Of a DNA stretch of 64,000 bases, positions 33,127 through 41,675 are shown piece after piece. The translations under genes and the position numbers were made by a program. Source of the stretch: Labrys sp. WJW (GTDB taxonomy: Bacteria; Pseudomonadota; Alphaproteobacteria; Rhizobiales; Labraceae); the NCBI RefSeq assembly GCF_001676615.1, contig NZ_LYXZ01000020.1, positions 1 to 64,000 on the forward strand. Reading direction: 5' to 3'. The notes under the pieces are model-generated. The model worked only from the letters and a program-made list of their open reading frames with translations, was not told the origin of the DNA and did no database searches. Position 1 is the first letter of the stretch. Each line of letters opens with the position of its first letter.

Positions 33127-34293
33127 ATGAGTCTTCGGCCAAATGTCGCAGCCCTTTCCGTCGATCCGTTCCTCGACCGCCTGGATGGCGTGATCGACCG
33201 CGCACTGGCCGAAAAGCGCATCGTCGGTACGGTCGTGCTCGTCGCCAGAGACGGCGATCGTGTCTATGAGCGCGCAGCCGGCCTGGCGGATCGCGAGGCC
33301 AGGCGGGGGATGGCGGCAGATACCATTTTCCTGCTCGCCTCGATCACCAAGCCCTTCGTCACGGTGGCGGCCCTGCGCCTGGTCGAGCAGGGCGTGATCG
33401 GCCTCGACGATCCCGTGTCGCGCTGGCTGCCTGGTTTCCGCCCCCGCATGGCCGACGGGATCGAGCCGGTGATTCGCCTGCGGCATCTCATGAGCCACAG
33501 TGCCGGCCTAAGCTATGGCTTCCTCGAGCCGCAGGGCACGCCCTATCACCAGCTCGGCGTCTCCGACGGGCTCGACCATCATCCCGGCCTGACGCTGTCG
33601 GAGAATTTACGGCGTCTGGCTTTGGCGCCGCTCGCCTTCGAGCCCGGTGCCGCCTGGCGCTATTCGCTGGGCATGGACGTGATCGGTGCCGTGCTGGAGC
33701 AGGCGAGCGGGGAGAGCCTGCCGTCCCTGGTGCGCCGCCTGGTCACGCAGCCACTCGGCCTTGCCGATACCGGCTTCGCGGTGACGGACAGGTCCCGCCT
33801 GGCGATAGCCTATGCCGACGGCGACCCCGAGCCGCGATTGATCGAGGACGGCATGGACGTGCCGCTCTGGGATCAGGCGGTGCGCTTCGCGCCGAGCCGG
33901 ATCTTCGATCCTGAGGCCTATCCGTCGGGGGGAGCCGGCATGGCGGGGACGGCCGGCGAGGTTCTCGCCCTCCTGGAGGCGATCCGGCGGGACGGCGCTC
34001 CGCTGCTTCAGGCCGAGACGGTGCGCATGATGATGACGGACCAGATCGGCAGCGAAGCGCAGGGGCCGGGCTGGCGCTTCGGGCTCGGTTGGGCGGTGCT
34101 CGACGATCCCGGCCTGGCCTTGTCGCCCCAGACCAAGGGCACGATCCGCTGGGGTGGCGCCTATGGCCACAACTGGTTCATCGACAAGGAGAGTGGGCTC
34201 AGCGTCGTCGTCCTGACCAATACGGCCTTTGAAGGCATGTCCGGCGCGTTCTCGCTGGATGTCCGCGACGCGATCTATGGCACTGCGCCCTGA
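33127..34293 (+). CDS. Serine hydrolase of the beta-lactamase/EstB family
   Basis: This 388-residue penicillin-binding-protein-like serine hydrolase (class C beta-lactamase related, Pfam Beta-lactamase) has the nucleophile motif S72-I-T-K75 and the second motif Y179-S-L. The third KTG-type motif is replaced by GGAYGHNW, as in family VIII esterases. No signal peptide is evident, so a cytoplasmic esterase is more likely than a periplasmic beta-lactamase. It is divergent from a TetR gene and overlaps the convergent lysR gene by 19 bases. The frame is open far upstream to 32653 across tetR, but translation should start at 33127. Confidence 0.85.
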   Translation: MSLRPNVAALSVDPFLDRLDGVIDRALAEKRIVGTVVLVARDGDRVYERAAGLADREARRGMAADTIFLLASITKPFVTVAALRLVEQGVIGLDDPVSRWLPGFRPRMADGIEPVIRLRHLMSHSAGLSYGFLEPQGTPYHQLGVSDGLDHHPGLTLSENLRRLALAPLAFEPGAAWRYSLGMDVIGAVLEQASGESLPSLVRRLVTQPLGLADTGFAVTDRSRLAIAYADGDPEPRLIEDGMDVPLWDQAVRFAPSRIFDPEAYPSGGAGMAGTAGEVLALLEAIRRDGAPLLQAETVRMMMTDQIGSEAQGPGWRFGLGWAVLDDPGLALSPQTKGTIRWGGAYGHNWFIDKESGLSVVVLTNTAFEGMSGAFSLDVRDAIYGTAP

Positions 34294-35189
34294 GCCATGA
34301 GAGCGGCTGCGGTCGCCTTGGCCTCCGCGAGCAGCCAGGTGCGGAAGCGGCCCACGTCCGGCCGTCCGGCGACGGTGCGGGGATAGACCAGCCAGTAGCT
34401 GTAGTCGTTCGGCAGGATAAGATCGACCGGGCGCACCAGGCGGCCTTCCCGCAAGGCGTGTTCGGCCAGGAACAGCTTGCCGAGCGCCATGCCCTGTCCC
34501 TCGGCGGCCGCCTGCAGCAGATGGCCGTGGTCGTCGAAGGCATGGCCCGCCGCAAGGGCGGCTTCGGGCTGGCCGGCATGACGGAACCAGCGCGACCAGG
34601 CATCCTTGGGCGTGTCGTGCAGCAGATGGCTGGCAAGCAGGTCCGACGGCGAGCAGGGAGAAGGCAGCCCTGCTGCGATCGCCGGACTGCAGACAGGGCT
34701 GAGCATCTCCTGGGCGATCAGGTCGGCCTTGAGCCCAGGCCAGCGGCCGAGGCCCGAGCGAATGCCGAGATCGAAGCGGTCCTCTGTGAAGGCGGAGGTT
34801 TCGGGTGAACTCGTCAGCTTCAGCTCGATATCGGGATGCAGGGCGCGAAAACGCCCGAGACGGGGCACCAGCCAGCAGGCAGCGAAGGAGGGCAGCACCG
34901 TGATGCGCAGGGGACCGTCGCGGCGGCCGCGCACCGCCTCGGTTACCGTCGCCAGGCGATCGAGCACCTCGCCAACTTCGGCAAGATAGGTACGTCCGGC
35001 CCCGGTCAGCCGCAAGGCATGGCCCGCGCGTTCGAACAGCCGGACACCCAGCCAGGTCTCGAGCTGCCGCACCTGATGGCTGATCGCCGTCTGGGTCACG
35101 CATAATTCGTCGGCGGCCCGGGTGAAGCTGAGGTGCCGGGCACCCGCCTCGAAGGCGCGGACGGCCACCAGCGGTGGAAGGCGACGCAT
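34275..35189 (-). CDS. LysR family regulator (GcvA-like)
   Basis: This 304-residue LysR regulator begins MRRLPPLVAVRAFEAGARHLSF in the family's usual way, with the recognition helix around VTQTAISHQVRQLE, typical of the GcvA group. The C-terminal effector domain starts near PLRITVLPSFAACWLVPRL. The start at 35189 was chosen because the family begins there; the frame extends to 35315 across the divergent intergenic region. It is divergent from a LysE-type exporter with 124 bases between starts, the classic LysR/LysE arrangement in which the regulator induces export of an amino acid. Confidence 0.9.
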   Translation of the reverse strand: MRRLPPLVAVRAFEAGARHLSFTRAADELCVTQTAISHQVRQLETWLGVRLFERAGHALRLTGAGRTYLAEVGEVLDRLATVTEAVRGRRDGPLRITVLPSFAACWLVPRLGRFRALHPDIELKLTSSPETSAFTEDRFDLGIRSGLGRWPGLKADLIAQEMLSPVCSPAIAAGLPSPCSPSDLLASHLLHDTPKDAWSRWFRHAGQPEAALAAGHAFDDHGHLLQAAAEGQGMALGKLFLAEHALREGRLVRPVDLILPNDYSYWLVYPRTVAGRPDVGRFRTWLLAEAKATAAALMAQGAVP

Positions 35190-35313
35190 GCTCGATGAAT
35201 CCAATTCATGAAGGGGCTGAAAATAGATCGTTTTGTCCAGCCCGGAAAGTGGTGTTTCCATCGCTCCGCCGCTTCGGCTGTTGCCCGGCGCGGCGTGTTG
35301 AAATGAGATCGTC

Positions 35314-35922
35314 ATGCTTGTCTGGAATGTCTGGATTCTCTTCGTTGGCTATGCCGTGCCGCTGGTCGTCAGCCCAGGCCCGGGCAACACCGTGCTGACC
35401 GCTATGGGGGCCCAATATGGCGTGCGCGGTTCCGTGCGCTTCTGGGTGGGGTTCGAGATCGGCAATCTGGCGCTCTGCCTGATCTATGGCTTCGGTCTCG
35501 GCGAGGTCGTTCGTGCCCATCCCAGTTTCGCATTCGGGCTGAAATTGGTGGGAATAGTCTATCTGCTCTATCTGGCCTGGAGCTTCTTCCGGTCGGCGAG
35601 CCATGCCGCCCGTCCGGAGCAAAAGCGCCAGCCGCATCTCGGCCTGGTCGACGGCATCCTCTCCGTCGCCGTCAATCCCAAGATCCATTCGATGGTGCTG
35701 GCGATGTTCACACAGTTCCTGGATCCCGCCGCCGGTGTCACCGGCATCGTCGTCCAGCTCACGGCCGGCTTCGTGGTGATCTCCGTGCTTTGTCACTTTC
35801 TCTGGATCTATGCCGGAGCCAGTCTGCTCGGACGTTTCCGCTCCGAACGCGCCCAGCGGGCCCAGGGCTGGACGTTCGGCACCTGCATGCTGCTGGTCGC
35901 GGCCTTTACGGCGATCAATTGA
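35314..35922 (+). CDS. LysE family amino acid exporter
   Basis: This 202-residue inner-membrane exporter of the LysE/RhtB family has about six helices. The hallmark SPGPGNTVLTAMGAQYGVRG lies near the N-terminus (about 20-39), with LVGIVYLLYLAWSFFRS and NPKIHSMVLAMFTQF later. It exports an amino acid or derivative; the substrate cannot be told. It is divergent from the lysR gene at 34275-35189, which should regulate it. Confidence 0.9.
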   Translation: MLVWNVWILFVGYAVPLVVSPGPGNTVLTAMGAQYGVRGSVRFWVGFEIGNLALCLIYGFGLGEVVRAHPSFAFGLKLVGIVYLLYLAWSFFRSASHAARPEQKRQPHLGLVDGILSVAVNPKIHSMVLAMFTQFLDPAAGVTGIVVQLTAGFVVISVLCHFLWIYAGASLLGRFRSERAQRAQGWTFGTCMLLVAAFTAIN

Positions 35923-36059
35923 GGTGGTGCGACGCAGCTATTCTCCGCAACCTCGGGAGGATGCATCATAAGCGGCTCTGGCCTAGCTGGCCCAACCGGT
36001 CTATGAGCGCTGCCGGAAGTGTGCCTGTATTCGCCGGGCACCGGAAAGCGGAGACAGAC

Positions 36060-36293
36060 ATGCCCCACCTCATCGTGAAGATGCTGCCCGGCAGGACCGA
36101 GGAGCAGAAGCGCAAGCTCGCCGATGCCCTGACCCAGGCGGTGATCGAGACCTTGAACAGCCAGGACAAGTCGATCTCGGTGTCGATCGAAGACATTGCG
36201 GAGAGTGAGTGGACGCAGAAGGTCTACATCCCCGACATCCAGGACAAGCCGGATCTGGTCTACAAGAAGCCCGGCTACGACCCGTTCGCCTGA
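36060..36293 (+). CDS. 4-oxalocrotonate tautomerase family protein
   Basis: This 77-residue tautomerase-superfamily protein will expose Pro2 (MPHLIVKMLPGR) as the catalytic base after Met removal. The length and the opening PHLIVKMLPGRTEEQKRKLA fit the PptA/YdcE-like branch of the 4-OT family. The ATG at 36060 is the only start that leaves proline second. It stands alone, 137 bases after the lysE stop; the convergent helicase gene ends 18 bases away. The substrate is unknown. Confidence 0.85.
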   Translation: MPHLIVKMLPGRTEEQKRKLADALTQAVIETLNSQDKSISVSIEDIAESEWTQKVYIPDIQDKPDLVYKKPGYDPFA

Positions 36294-36311
36294 CGGCGGA
36301 CATATCGGCGC

Positions 36312-37745
36312 TCAACGCGCTTCGGCGGCTTCTTCGATCACCCCGGCGATGGCGTCGAGCATGGCGGTGTCGTCGCCGGCCATGCCGTCCATGTCGGCCA
36401 TGCGGCCGATCACCGTGGCAGCGATGTTTTCCTCCACCGTGTCCTCGGCATAGGCGTAGTAGATCACGGCGCGCTGGCCGTCGCGATGGCAGCGCCCCTC
36501 GATCTGCTGGAGCTGGATGGCGCTGTGGCGCATGTCGTGCACCACCAGCGAGCGCTCGCGTTCTCCGCCCGGCATTTCGCCGCGATGGAGGGAGATCGCC
36601 TCGGTGACGGTGAACACCACGGCATCGAGTTCGCCGCGCTGGAAGGCGAGCCTGACAGCCTCGTTTCGCTCGCCGCTCTGGGTGCCGTTGATGGCATCGA
36701 CGCGCCAGCCATGGCCCTGCAGTTTCTCGACCAGGAGGGCGCTGGTCTCCAGGAAGGCCACGGATATGGCCACCTGCTGGCCATTGTCCATCAGGTCGTC
36801 GGCGAAATCCGCGGTGCCGGCGATGCGCAGGAGGCTGCCTTTCTGGCGAAAGCGCAGATCGGCGGCCCAGCCCGCCGCCCGCCGGGTCGAGCCGCCTGCC
36901 AAGCCGAGTTCCCGGCGGAATTCACGCCAGGTCGCCTCATAGAGGCGCCGGTTCTCGGCATCGAGCGCAGTCGGGGTTACCTCACGCTGCACTTCGGGCC
37001 AACCCGCGATCTCCTCGGGTCGGCGACGCAGGCCGATGGCATCCTCTCCCTTGTAGAGCAGGGAGGACATGGTGCGGCGGTCGTCCTCGTTCGGCTCCCA
37101 GGACCAGTTCTTCCAGCGCCCCTTGGCGCGCCCGATCCCGAGCCGCTTCATCAGGGCCCGGAAGCCGTCGAGGTCGGCGCCGAGGCCCTCGCCCTTCCGC
37201 CTGTCGCCCTCTTGCACGAGCAGGCGGGCGAGATAGGAAAGTTCATGCGGCGCCTGCCCGGCGGTGGCGCTCATATAGAGGGTGAAATCGGCCGCCGCCG
37301 CCATCTGGCGGCAAACCAGCCCCTGCTGCGAATTGGGATTGCGGATGCGATGCGCTTCGTCGATCACCACCAGCGGCCAGGTGCGTTTCGGCGTGCCGAG
37401 CTTGGCGAGCTCGTTGTTCTTGGCCCGGGTCGAGCGCTTGGTGCTGGTAGCGGGCGGCGCCATCAGCGTCTTCGTGCGCTCGAAATTCATCACGGTGACC
37501 GCCTTGGCAGGCAGGCCTGCCTGCGCCATGGTCAGGCGCCATTGCGGGATGGCGCCCTTCGGGCAGATCACCAGGATCTCCTCCTCGGGCATGGCGCTCA
37601 GCGCCAGCCAGGCCGACAGCGTCTTGCCGAGGCCGGTCAGGTCACCCAGCAGGAAGCCCGGCCGCCCGGCGCGGCGGGCGGCGAGGATGGCCTCGCTCGC
37701 CTCGATCTGGTGCGGGCGGGGAACGAGGTGGGGTGTCGGGCTCAC
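36312..37745 (-). CDS. Compact SNF2-like DEAH helicase
   Basis: This 477-residue superfamily 2 helicase of SNF2 type contains only the two RecA domains. Motif I is GDLTGLGKT (K41), departing from the usual DEMGLGKT; motif II is DEAH (129-132); motif III is SAT; and motif VI is IEGRCHRDGQ near residue 435. No extra nuclease, bromo or SET domain is present. The GTG start at 37745 overlaps the stop of the DUF3297 gene (GTGA), implying translational coupling. Phage and genomic-island helicases of similar size exist, but no phage genes surround it. Likely roles are DNA remodelling or repair; this is inferred from family alone. Confidence 0.85.
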   Translation of the reverse strand: MSPTPHLVPRPHQIEASEAILAARRAGRPGFLLGDLTGLGKTLSAWLALSAMPEEEILVICPKGAIPQWRLTMAQAGLPAKAVTVMNFERTKTLMAPPATSTKRSTRAKNNELAKLGTPKRTWPLVVIDEAHRIRNPNSQQGLVCRQMAAAADFTLYMSATAGQAPHELSYLARLLVQEGDRRKGEGLGADLDGFRALMKRLGIGRAKGRWKNWSWEPNEDDRRTMSSLLYKGEDAIGLRRRPEEIAGWPEVQREVTPTALDAENRRLYEATWREFRRELGLAGGSTRRAAGWAADLRFRQKGSLLRIAGTADFADDLMDNGQQVAISVAFLETSALLVEKLQGHGWRVDAINGTQSGERNEAVRLAFQRGELDAVVFTVTEAISLHRGEMPGGERERSLVVHDMRHSAIQLQQIEGRCHRDGQRAVIYYAYAEDTVEENIAATVIGRMADMDGMAGDDTAMLDAIAGVIEEAAEAR

Positions 37746-37984
37746 GCCTCGTCGCGGAAATAGGGCTCGACCGTGCCCTTGAGCTTGATGGTCAGGGGAT
37801 TGCCGCGCCGATCCTTGGCATTGCCGGCGGCGACCCGGATCCAGCCCTCGCTGACGCAATATTCCTCGACATTGGTCTTCTCGGCTCCGTTGAAGCGGAT
37901 GCCGACGCCGCGCTCCATCAGCGCCTGGTCGAAAAAGGGGCTGTCGGGATTGGCGGCGAGGCGGTCGGGCGGGCTATCGGTCAT
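37742..37984 (-). CDS. DUF3297 family protein
   Basis: This 80-residue DUF3297 protein (MTDSPPDRLAANPDSPFFD at its start; VGIRFNGAEKTNVEEYC in the middle) has unknown function. It begins at ATG 37984, with an adjacent GTG codon upstream as alternative. It is the first of two genes; its stop overlaps the GTG of the SNF2-like helicase, so the two are made together. The overlap hints at a joint role, but none has been described to my knowledge. Confidence 0.8.
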   Translation of the reverse strand: MTDSPPDRLAANPDSPFFDQALMERGVGIRFNGAEKTNVEEYCVSEGWIRVAAGNAKDRRGNPLTIKLKGTVEPYFRDEA

Positions 37985-38099
37985 CACGTCTCTCTCATGA
38001 AGATGTCAGACGCCGGATTAGCGCCCCAGGGCCGGAATGCCAACGCCTGATGTGAATTTTATGCCATCGGGCGTGCCTTTCGCCGCAAGGACGTCCAGA

Positions 38100-38197
38100 G
38101 CGTTTTGCGATTTGGTGGAATCACCAAGAATCGCAAAGACGCGTCGAATTATAGAGCTAGAGCAAAGCAGCGTTTCCGTCTAAAGGCGCTTTGCTCT
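38100..38197. repeat. Two neighbouring hairpins, family G-like
   Basis: gcgttttgcgatttggtgga...tcgcaaagacgc (38100-38142) and agagcaaagc...gctttgctct (38159-38197) are separate inverted repeats in the 251-base gap before the 65-residue gene. The first shares the 'cgtctt/ttgcgat' core with 59000-59045 and with the family G flanks. Confidence 0.7.
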
Positions 38198-38235
38198 AAG
38201 GAAAAGCCTGATCTAACGAAACAAGGAGTGGCGCG

Positions 38236-38433
38236 ATGGATGATCGGCCCATGAAGAAGGCCCGTATGCTCGCCGAGATCGCCAGCATCCAGAAGCAGGC
38301 CAAGGTCCTGGCGGTGCAGAAGAACCGCGGCGCCCATTACGAGCGCCTGGCCCGCGAGGCGGAAGAGCGCGTCGCCAAGCTGCGGGAATCGATCGCGGCC
38401 ATCGAGGCGGAGCTCGCCGCCGCCAAGCAGTGA
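38236..38433 (+). CDS. Small coiled-coil protein, unknown
   Basis: This 65-residue, highly charged, alanine-rich protein has a perfect AAGGAG Shine-Dalgarno before the ATG at 38236. The sequence (for example LAREAEERVAKLRESIAAIE) has heptad spacing over about residues 10-62 and no hydrophobic segment, so a soluble two-stranded coiled coil is likely. No known domain was recognised. The strong ribosome binding site and clean start and stop argue that it is real. Its neighbours, DUF3297 and DUF1127, give no clear role. Confidence 0.65.
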   Translation: MDDRPMKKARMLAEIASIQKQAKVLAVQKNRGAHYERLAREAEERVAKLRESIAAIEAELAAAKQ

Positions 38434-38676
38434 GGCCAATGCCATTGTCGTGGCAGCCTGCCGCAAAGCGCGGCACGACCTGCCTGCGAAGATGTCAATT
38501 GGATTGCCGATTTGTGTCAGGAATGCAATATTGCATACGTGTTAAGCGAATTGGTTAAGAACTCGCCATAATTGGCCCACTAGCCATGCGAGCTATGCAA
38601 TTCGGCATTGCGACGATGTATGTTGCACCGCAACATGAGAAGGTGGATACTCCCTGGCAACAAAGGAGTAGTCATC

Positions 38677-38853
38677 ATGATCTTCGCAAGCATCATTGCT
38701 TATTTTAAGGACCGCATGGCCAAGCAGGCCGAGTTTCTGCGCCTGCTCGATGAGATCAACAGCCTGTCCGACCGCGATCTTCGTGATCTGCGCGCCGACC
38801 GCATGGAAATGATCCGTCACGCTCGCCAGCAGGTCTACGGTGTGGCTGCCTGA
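38677..38853 (+). CDS. DUF1127 family small protein
   Basis: This 58-residue DUF1127 protein carries the family signature LSDRDLRDLRADRMEMIRHA in the C-terminal half. DUF1127 proteins are small, arginine-rich, often stress- or growth-phase-regulated proteins of alphaproteobacteria, with some members reported to affect RNA turnover and phosphate or metabolism. The ATG at 38677 follows AAAGGAG; an upstream in-frame ATG at 38608 is ignored. The 243-base upstream region holds the palindrome atgcaatattgcat (38523-38536), and a strong hairpin follows the gene. Confidence 0.88.
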   Translation: MIFASIIAYFKDRMAKQAEFLRLLDEINSLSDRDLRDLRADRMEMIRHARQQVYGVAA

Positions 38854-38882
38854 ACCCCGCCAGCCGTCATCTGACGAATTTC

Positions 38883-38918
38883 GAACGCGCCGCCTTCTTC
38901 CCTGAAGGTGGCGCGTTC
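38883..38918 (+). terminator. Hairpin after DUF1127 gene
   Basis: gaacgcgccgccttc and gaaggtggcgcgttc form a 15-pair stem with one G-U position and a 6-base loop, followed by tgcttt. The T-tract is weak, but the position 30 bases after the stop fits a terminator that may also serve the convergent ABC transporter operon. Confidence 0.7.
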
Positions 38919-38951
38919 TGCTTTGGGGAGCCGGGTTGCTTCCCGTCGACC

Positions 38952-39704
38952 TTAGGTCGTAGCAAGTATCTGGCCGTGCAGTGAGCGATCGAGAGCCTTG
39001 CGCAACTCGCGTCTGGCCTGTTCGAAGACTGCACTGTCGCGATCGCGCGGGCGGGGTAGGTCGACGCTGACCGTATCTTCGATACGCCCCGGCTTCGGCT
39101 TGAGGATGACGACGCGATCAGCGAGCAGCAACGCTTCCTCGATGTCATGCGTGACGAGGAGGAGAGTCTGCCGGTCCTCCAGCCAAAGCCGGGCGACATG
39201 ATCCTGCAGGCTCGCGCGGGTCAGCGCGTCGAGGGCGGAAAAGGGCTCGTCGAGAAGAAGGATGCCCGGCCGCGCCGCCAGGGTCCGCGCGATGGCGACG
39301 CGCTGGGCCATGCCGCCGGACAATTCCTTGGGCCATCTTCCTCCCTGTCCCGCCAGGCCGACGCGCACGAGAACTTCGTCCACCCGTCTGTCGCGCTCCT
39401 GCCGAGGCAGGCCGGCGAGGCCGAAAGCGACGTTCCCGGCGACGGTCAGCCAGGGCAGCAAGCGCGGCTCCTGAAAGACGAAGCCTACGGTCTCCGCCGG
39501 GCCGCCGACGGGCATGCCATCGATCTCCACCCGCCCGCGGGTCGCGGCTTCCAGGCCACCGATCAGGCGCAGAAGCGTGCTCTTGCCGCTCCCCGAACCG
39601 CCGATGATGGCGACAGCCTCACCGGGCGCGATGGAAAGCTCGATGCCGCTCAGCGCCTGCGTGCCGTTGGCATAGGTCTTGTCGAGTTTGCGCAGGGACA
39701 ACAT
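38952..39704 (-). CDS. ABC transporter ATP-binding protein, SsuB/TauB type
   Basis: This 250-residue ATPase of the nitrate/sulfonate/taurine importer family has Walker A GGSGSGKST, the Q-loop in VFQEPRLLPWLTV, the signature LSGGMAQRVAIARTL, Walker B LLLDEPFSALD and the switch histidine in LVTHDIEEALLLADR. It starts at ATG 39704, overlapping the permease stop by one base (TGATG). It energises uptake by the permease and binding protein encoded upstream. No sulfonate monooxygenase is encoded nearby, so the exact substrate (sulfonate, taurine, nitrate or other) is open. Confidence 0.9.
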   Translation of the reverse strand: MLSLRKLDKTYANGTQALSGIELSIAPGEAVAIIGGSGSGKSTLLRLIGGLEAATRGRVEIDGMPVGGPAETVGFVFQEPRLLPWLTVAGNVAFGLAGLPRQERDRRVDEVLVRVGLAGQGGRWPKELSGGMAQRVAIARTLAARPGILLLDEPFSALDALTRASLQDHVARLWLEDRQTLLLVTHDIEEALLLADRVVILKPKPGRIEDTVSVDLPRPRDRDSAVFEQARRELRKALDRSLHGQILATT

Positions 39705-40543
39705 CAGCGGTCCCCACCGGTGAAACTGTCTTCGTGGCGCAGGAAGGGGTGGCTGAGCGCGATGAGGATCATGTCGCTCGCCTTGCCGATCAGTGCGAAC
39801 AAGATGATGGTGGCGACGATCTCGTCGGGTTTGCCCAGCTGCTGGCCATCGACGAGCAGATAGCCGAGCCCTTCGGAGGCTCCCATGATCTCGGCAGCCA
39901 CCACGAACATCCAGCCGAGACCAAGGCCGACCCTGAGGGCCGTGACGACCTGCGGCAGGATCGCCGGCAACAGGATGCGCCGTACCAGCTGCAGGCCCTT
40001 CAGCCGGAAGACCTGGCCGACCTCGACGATCTTGCGATCGACCGAGCGGATCGCGCTGGAGACGCCGAGATAGACCGGAAAGAACACACCGACGGCGATG
40101 AGGATGACCTTGGATTCCTCGAAAATACCGAACCACAGGATGAAGAGCGGCACCCAGGCAAGCGAAGGAATGGCGCGCAGACCCTGCAGCGTGGGGTCGA
40201 CCAGGGTCCGGAACAGGGACGAGTAGCCGGAGGCCGCTCCGAGCGCGATGCCAGCGAGAGCGCCGAAGAAGAAGCCGGCTCCGACGCGGGCCAGGGTTGC
40301 GAGGATGTGGCTCGCCAGGTCGCCACCGCGGGCCAACTCCAGCAGCGTCGCGGCGATGCGGCTCGGCGGCGGCAGCAGCCGTCCGTCGCTCCAGCCGGCA
40401 TGGATGGCCCCTTCCCATGCCAGGGCGAGGACGAGGGGCAGAAGTAGCCCGGCATAGTGCCGGGCCTGGCTCAGGCGAGGTCTGTTCGCCGGGCGCCGTT
40501 CCACCAATCCCTCGGACGCAGCGGGGCTTTCGAAGGCCGTCAT
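39704..40543 (-). CDS. ABC transporter permease, SsuC/TauC type
   Basis: This 279-residue inner-membrane permease has about six helices. The EAA-type loop that contacts the ATPase lies around VGQVFRLKGLQLVRRILLPA, and the typical block LRAIPSLAWVPLFILWFGI lies mid-protein. It belongs to the family that imports nitrate, sulfonates and taurine. It is the middle gene of three: the binding protein gene ends 10 bases upstream, and the ATPase gene overlaps its stop by one base. Confidence 0.9.
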   Translation of the reverse strand: MTAFESPAASEGLVERRPANRPRLSQARHYAGLLLPLVLALAWEGAIHAGWSDGRLLPPPSRIAATLLELARGGDLASHILATLARVGAGFFFGALAGIALGAASGYSSLFRTLVDPTLQGLRAIPSLAWVPLFILWFGIFEESKVILIAVGVFFPVYLGVSSAIRSVDRKIVEVGQVFRLKGLQLVRRILLPAILPQVVTALRVGLGLGWMFVVAAEIMGASEGLGYLLVDGQQLGKPDEIVATIILFALIGKASDMILIALSHPFLRHEDSFTGGDR

Positions 40544-40553
40544 GAAACCGCCT

Positions 40554-41546
40554 TTACTGCGTCTGGGCGCCGAAACGGGGGTCGATCAGTGTGTTCACCG
40601 CCGCGGGCACGTCGATCTCGGCCTTGATCACGCCGGCACCCTGCAACGCTTGTCCGGCCGCCACCAGCGTCTGTCGCTGTGCGTCCCCGATGGCGCCGGT
40701 CGACAGGTCCGTGCGGGTGAGCTGGCGTTCGATCACCGCATCCGGCAGCTTGGCAGTGGCGATCAGGCTCTGCTTGAGATCGGCGGGGTTGGCGAGGGCG
40801 TGCTGGCGACCCTTTTCATAGACGGCCAGCACGCGGCGCACGAGTTCGGGATGGGCCGCAGCGAAGGCCTCGCGTACATTCAAGACGCCCCAGCTGTTGA
40901 GCGCGGGGTCGCGGAAGAAGAGTTTCGCGCCGTTTTCGACCTCGGCACCGGCCATGATCGGGTCGAGCCCCGCCCAGGCGTCGACATCGCCGCGGATCAG
41001 GGCAGCCTTGCCGTCGCCATGCTGGAGCGGCACGAGCGTGATGTCCTTTTCCTTCAGCCCGGCGGAGGCCAGCGCGCGGATGAGGAAGATGTGAGGATCG
41101 GTGCCGCGCGTGGCCGCCACGCGCCGGCCCTTGAGATCGGCGACGGCGGCAATGCCGGTGTCGGAGCGTGTCACCAGCGCCGTCCATTCGGGGCGCGAAT
41201 AGACATAGACGGATTTGATCGGGTTGCCGTTGATGCGGCCGATCAGGGCGGCCGCACCTGCCGTCGATCCGAAATCGATGCTGCCGGCATTGAGGAATTC
41301 GAGGGCCTTATTGGAGCCGAGGGACTGGACCCAGCGCACCGCGATGCCATCTGCCTTGAGTTCCTCCTCCAGCCAGCCCTTGTCGCGGATCAGCAGGCCG
41401 ACGGGATTGTAGGTCGCGTAGTCGATCCGCAGTTCGGATGGATTGCCGGCGGCTCTGGCGATCCGAGGTGCCGCAAGGCCGCCCGCGACGAGAGAGGCAA
41501 GACCGGCAATGAAACGGCGGCGGGTCGGCAGAGCGGGGCGGGACAC
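40554..41546 (-). CDS. ABC transporter substrate-binding protein, SsuA/TauA-like
   Basis: This 330-residue periplasmic binding protein of the NMT1/SsuA fold shows YNPVGLLIRDKGWLEEELKA after the signal and WAGLDPIMAGAEVENGAKL further on. The N-terminus has a twin-arginine-like signal (TRRRFIAGLAS) ending near AARIARAA. The GTG at 41546 was chosen because GGAG lies about 8 bases upstream and the signal then has normal length; the frame extends to 41669. It is the first gene of the importer operon and is divergent from the trp attenuator region. Confidence 0.88.
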   Translation of the reverse strand: MSRPALPTRRRFIAGLASLVAGGLAAPRIARAAGNPSELRIDYATYNPVGLLIRDKGWLEEELKADGIAVRWVQSLGSNKALEFLNAGSIDFGSTAGAAALIGRINGNPIKSVYVYSRPEWTALVTRSDTGIAAVADLKGRRVAATRGTDPHIFLIRALASAGLKEKDITLVPLQHGDGKAALIRGDVDAWAGLDPIMAGAEVENGAKLFFRDPALNSWGVLNVREAFAAAHPELVRRVLAVYEKGRQHALANPADLKQSLIATAKLPDAVIERQLTRTDLSTGAIGDAQRQTLVAAGQALQGAGVIKAEIDVPAAVNTLIDPRFGAQTQ

Positions 41547-41640
41547 GGCATATCTCCGAAAACAGATCCTTGCCCTATTAATACATAAAGATGATAGATA
41601 AAATATACAAAAATGCCTTGCTTGGCCTCCCGGAAGGGGA

Positions 41641-41669
41641 TTGTTCTCCCCAGGCATGGCTGCTAGCAT
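41641..41669 (+). promoter_or_regulatory. trpE(G) promoter
   Basis: TTGTTC (41641-41646) and TAGCAT (41664-41669) are separated by 17 bases. The predicted start point is about 41676, the A of the trpL ATG. A leaderless trpL transcript matches what is known for the rhizobial trpE(G) leader. Confidence 0.75.
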
Positions 41670-41675
41670 CCCGCC

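Noticed and set aside
33127..34293. Antibiotic-resistance beta-lactamase
   Set aside because: The protein lacks a signal peptide and the KTG motif, so it fits family VIII-type esterases better than a periplasmic class C enzyme.
36312..37984. Prophage remnant suggested by the small helicase
   Set aside because: No integrase, capsid, tail or lysis genes and no tRNA attachment site lie around it; neighbours are ordinary chromosomal genes.
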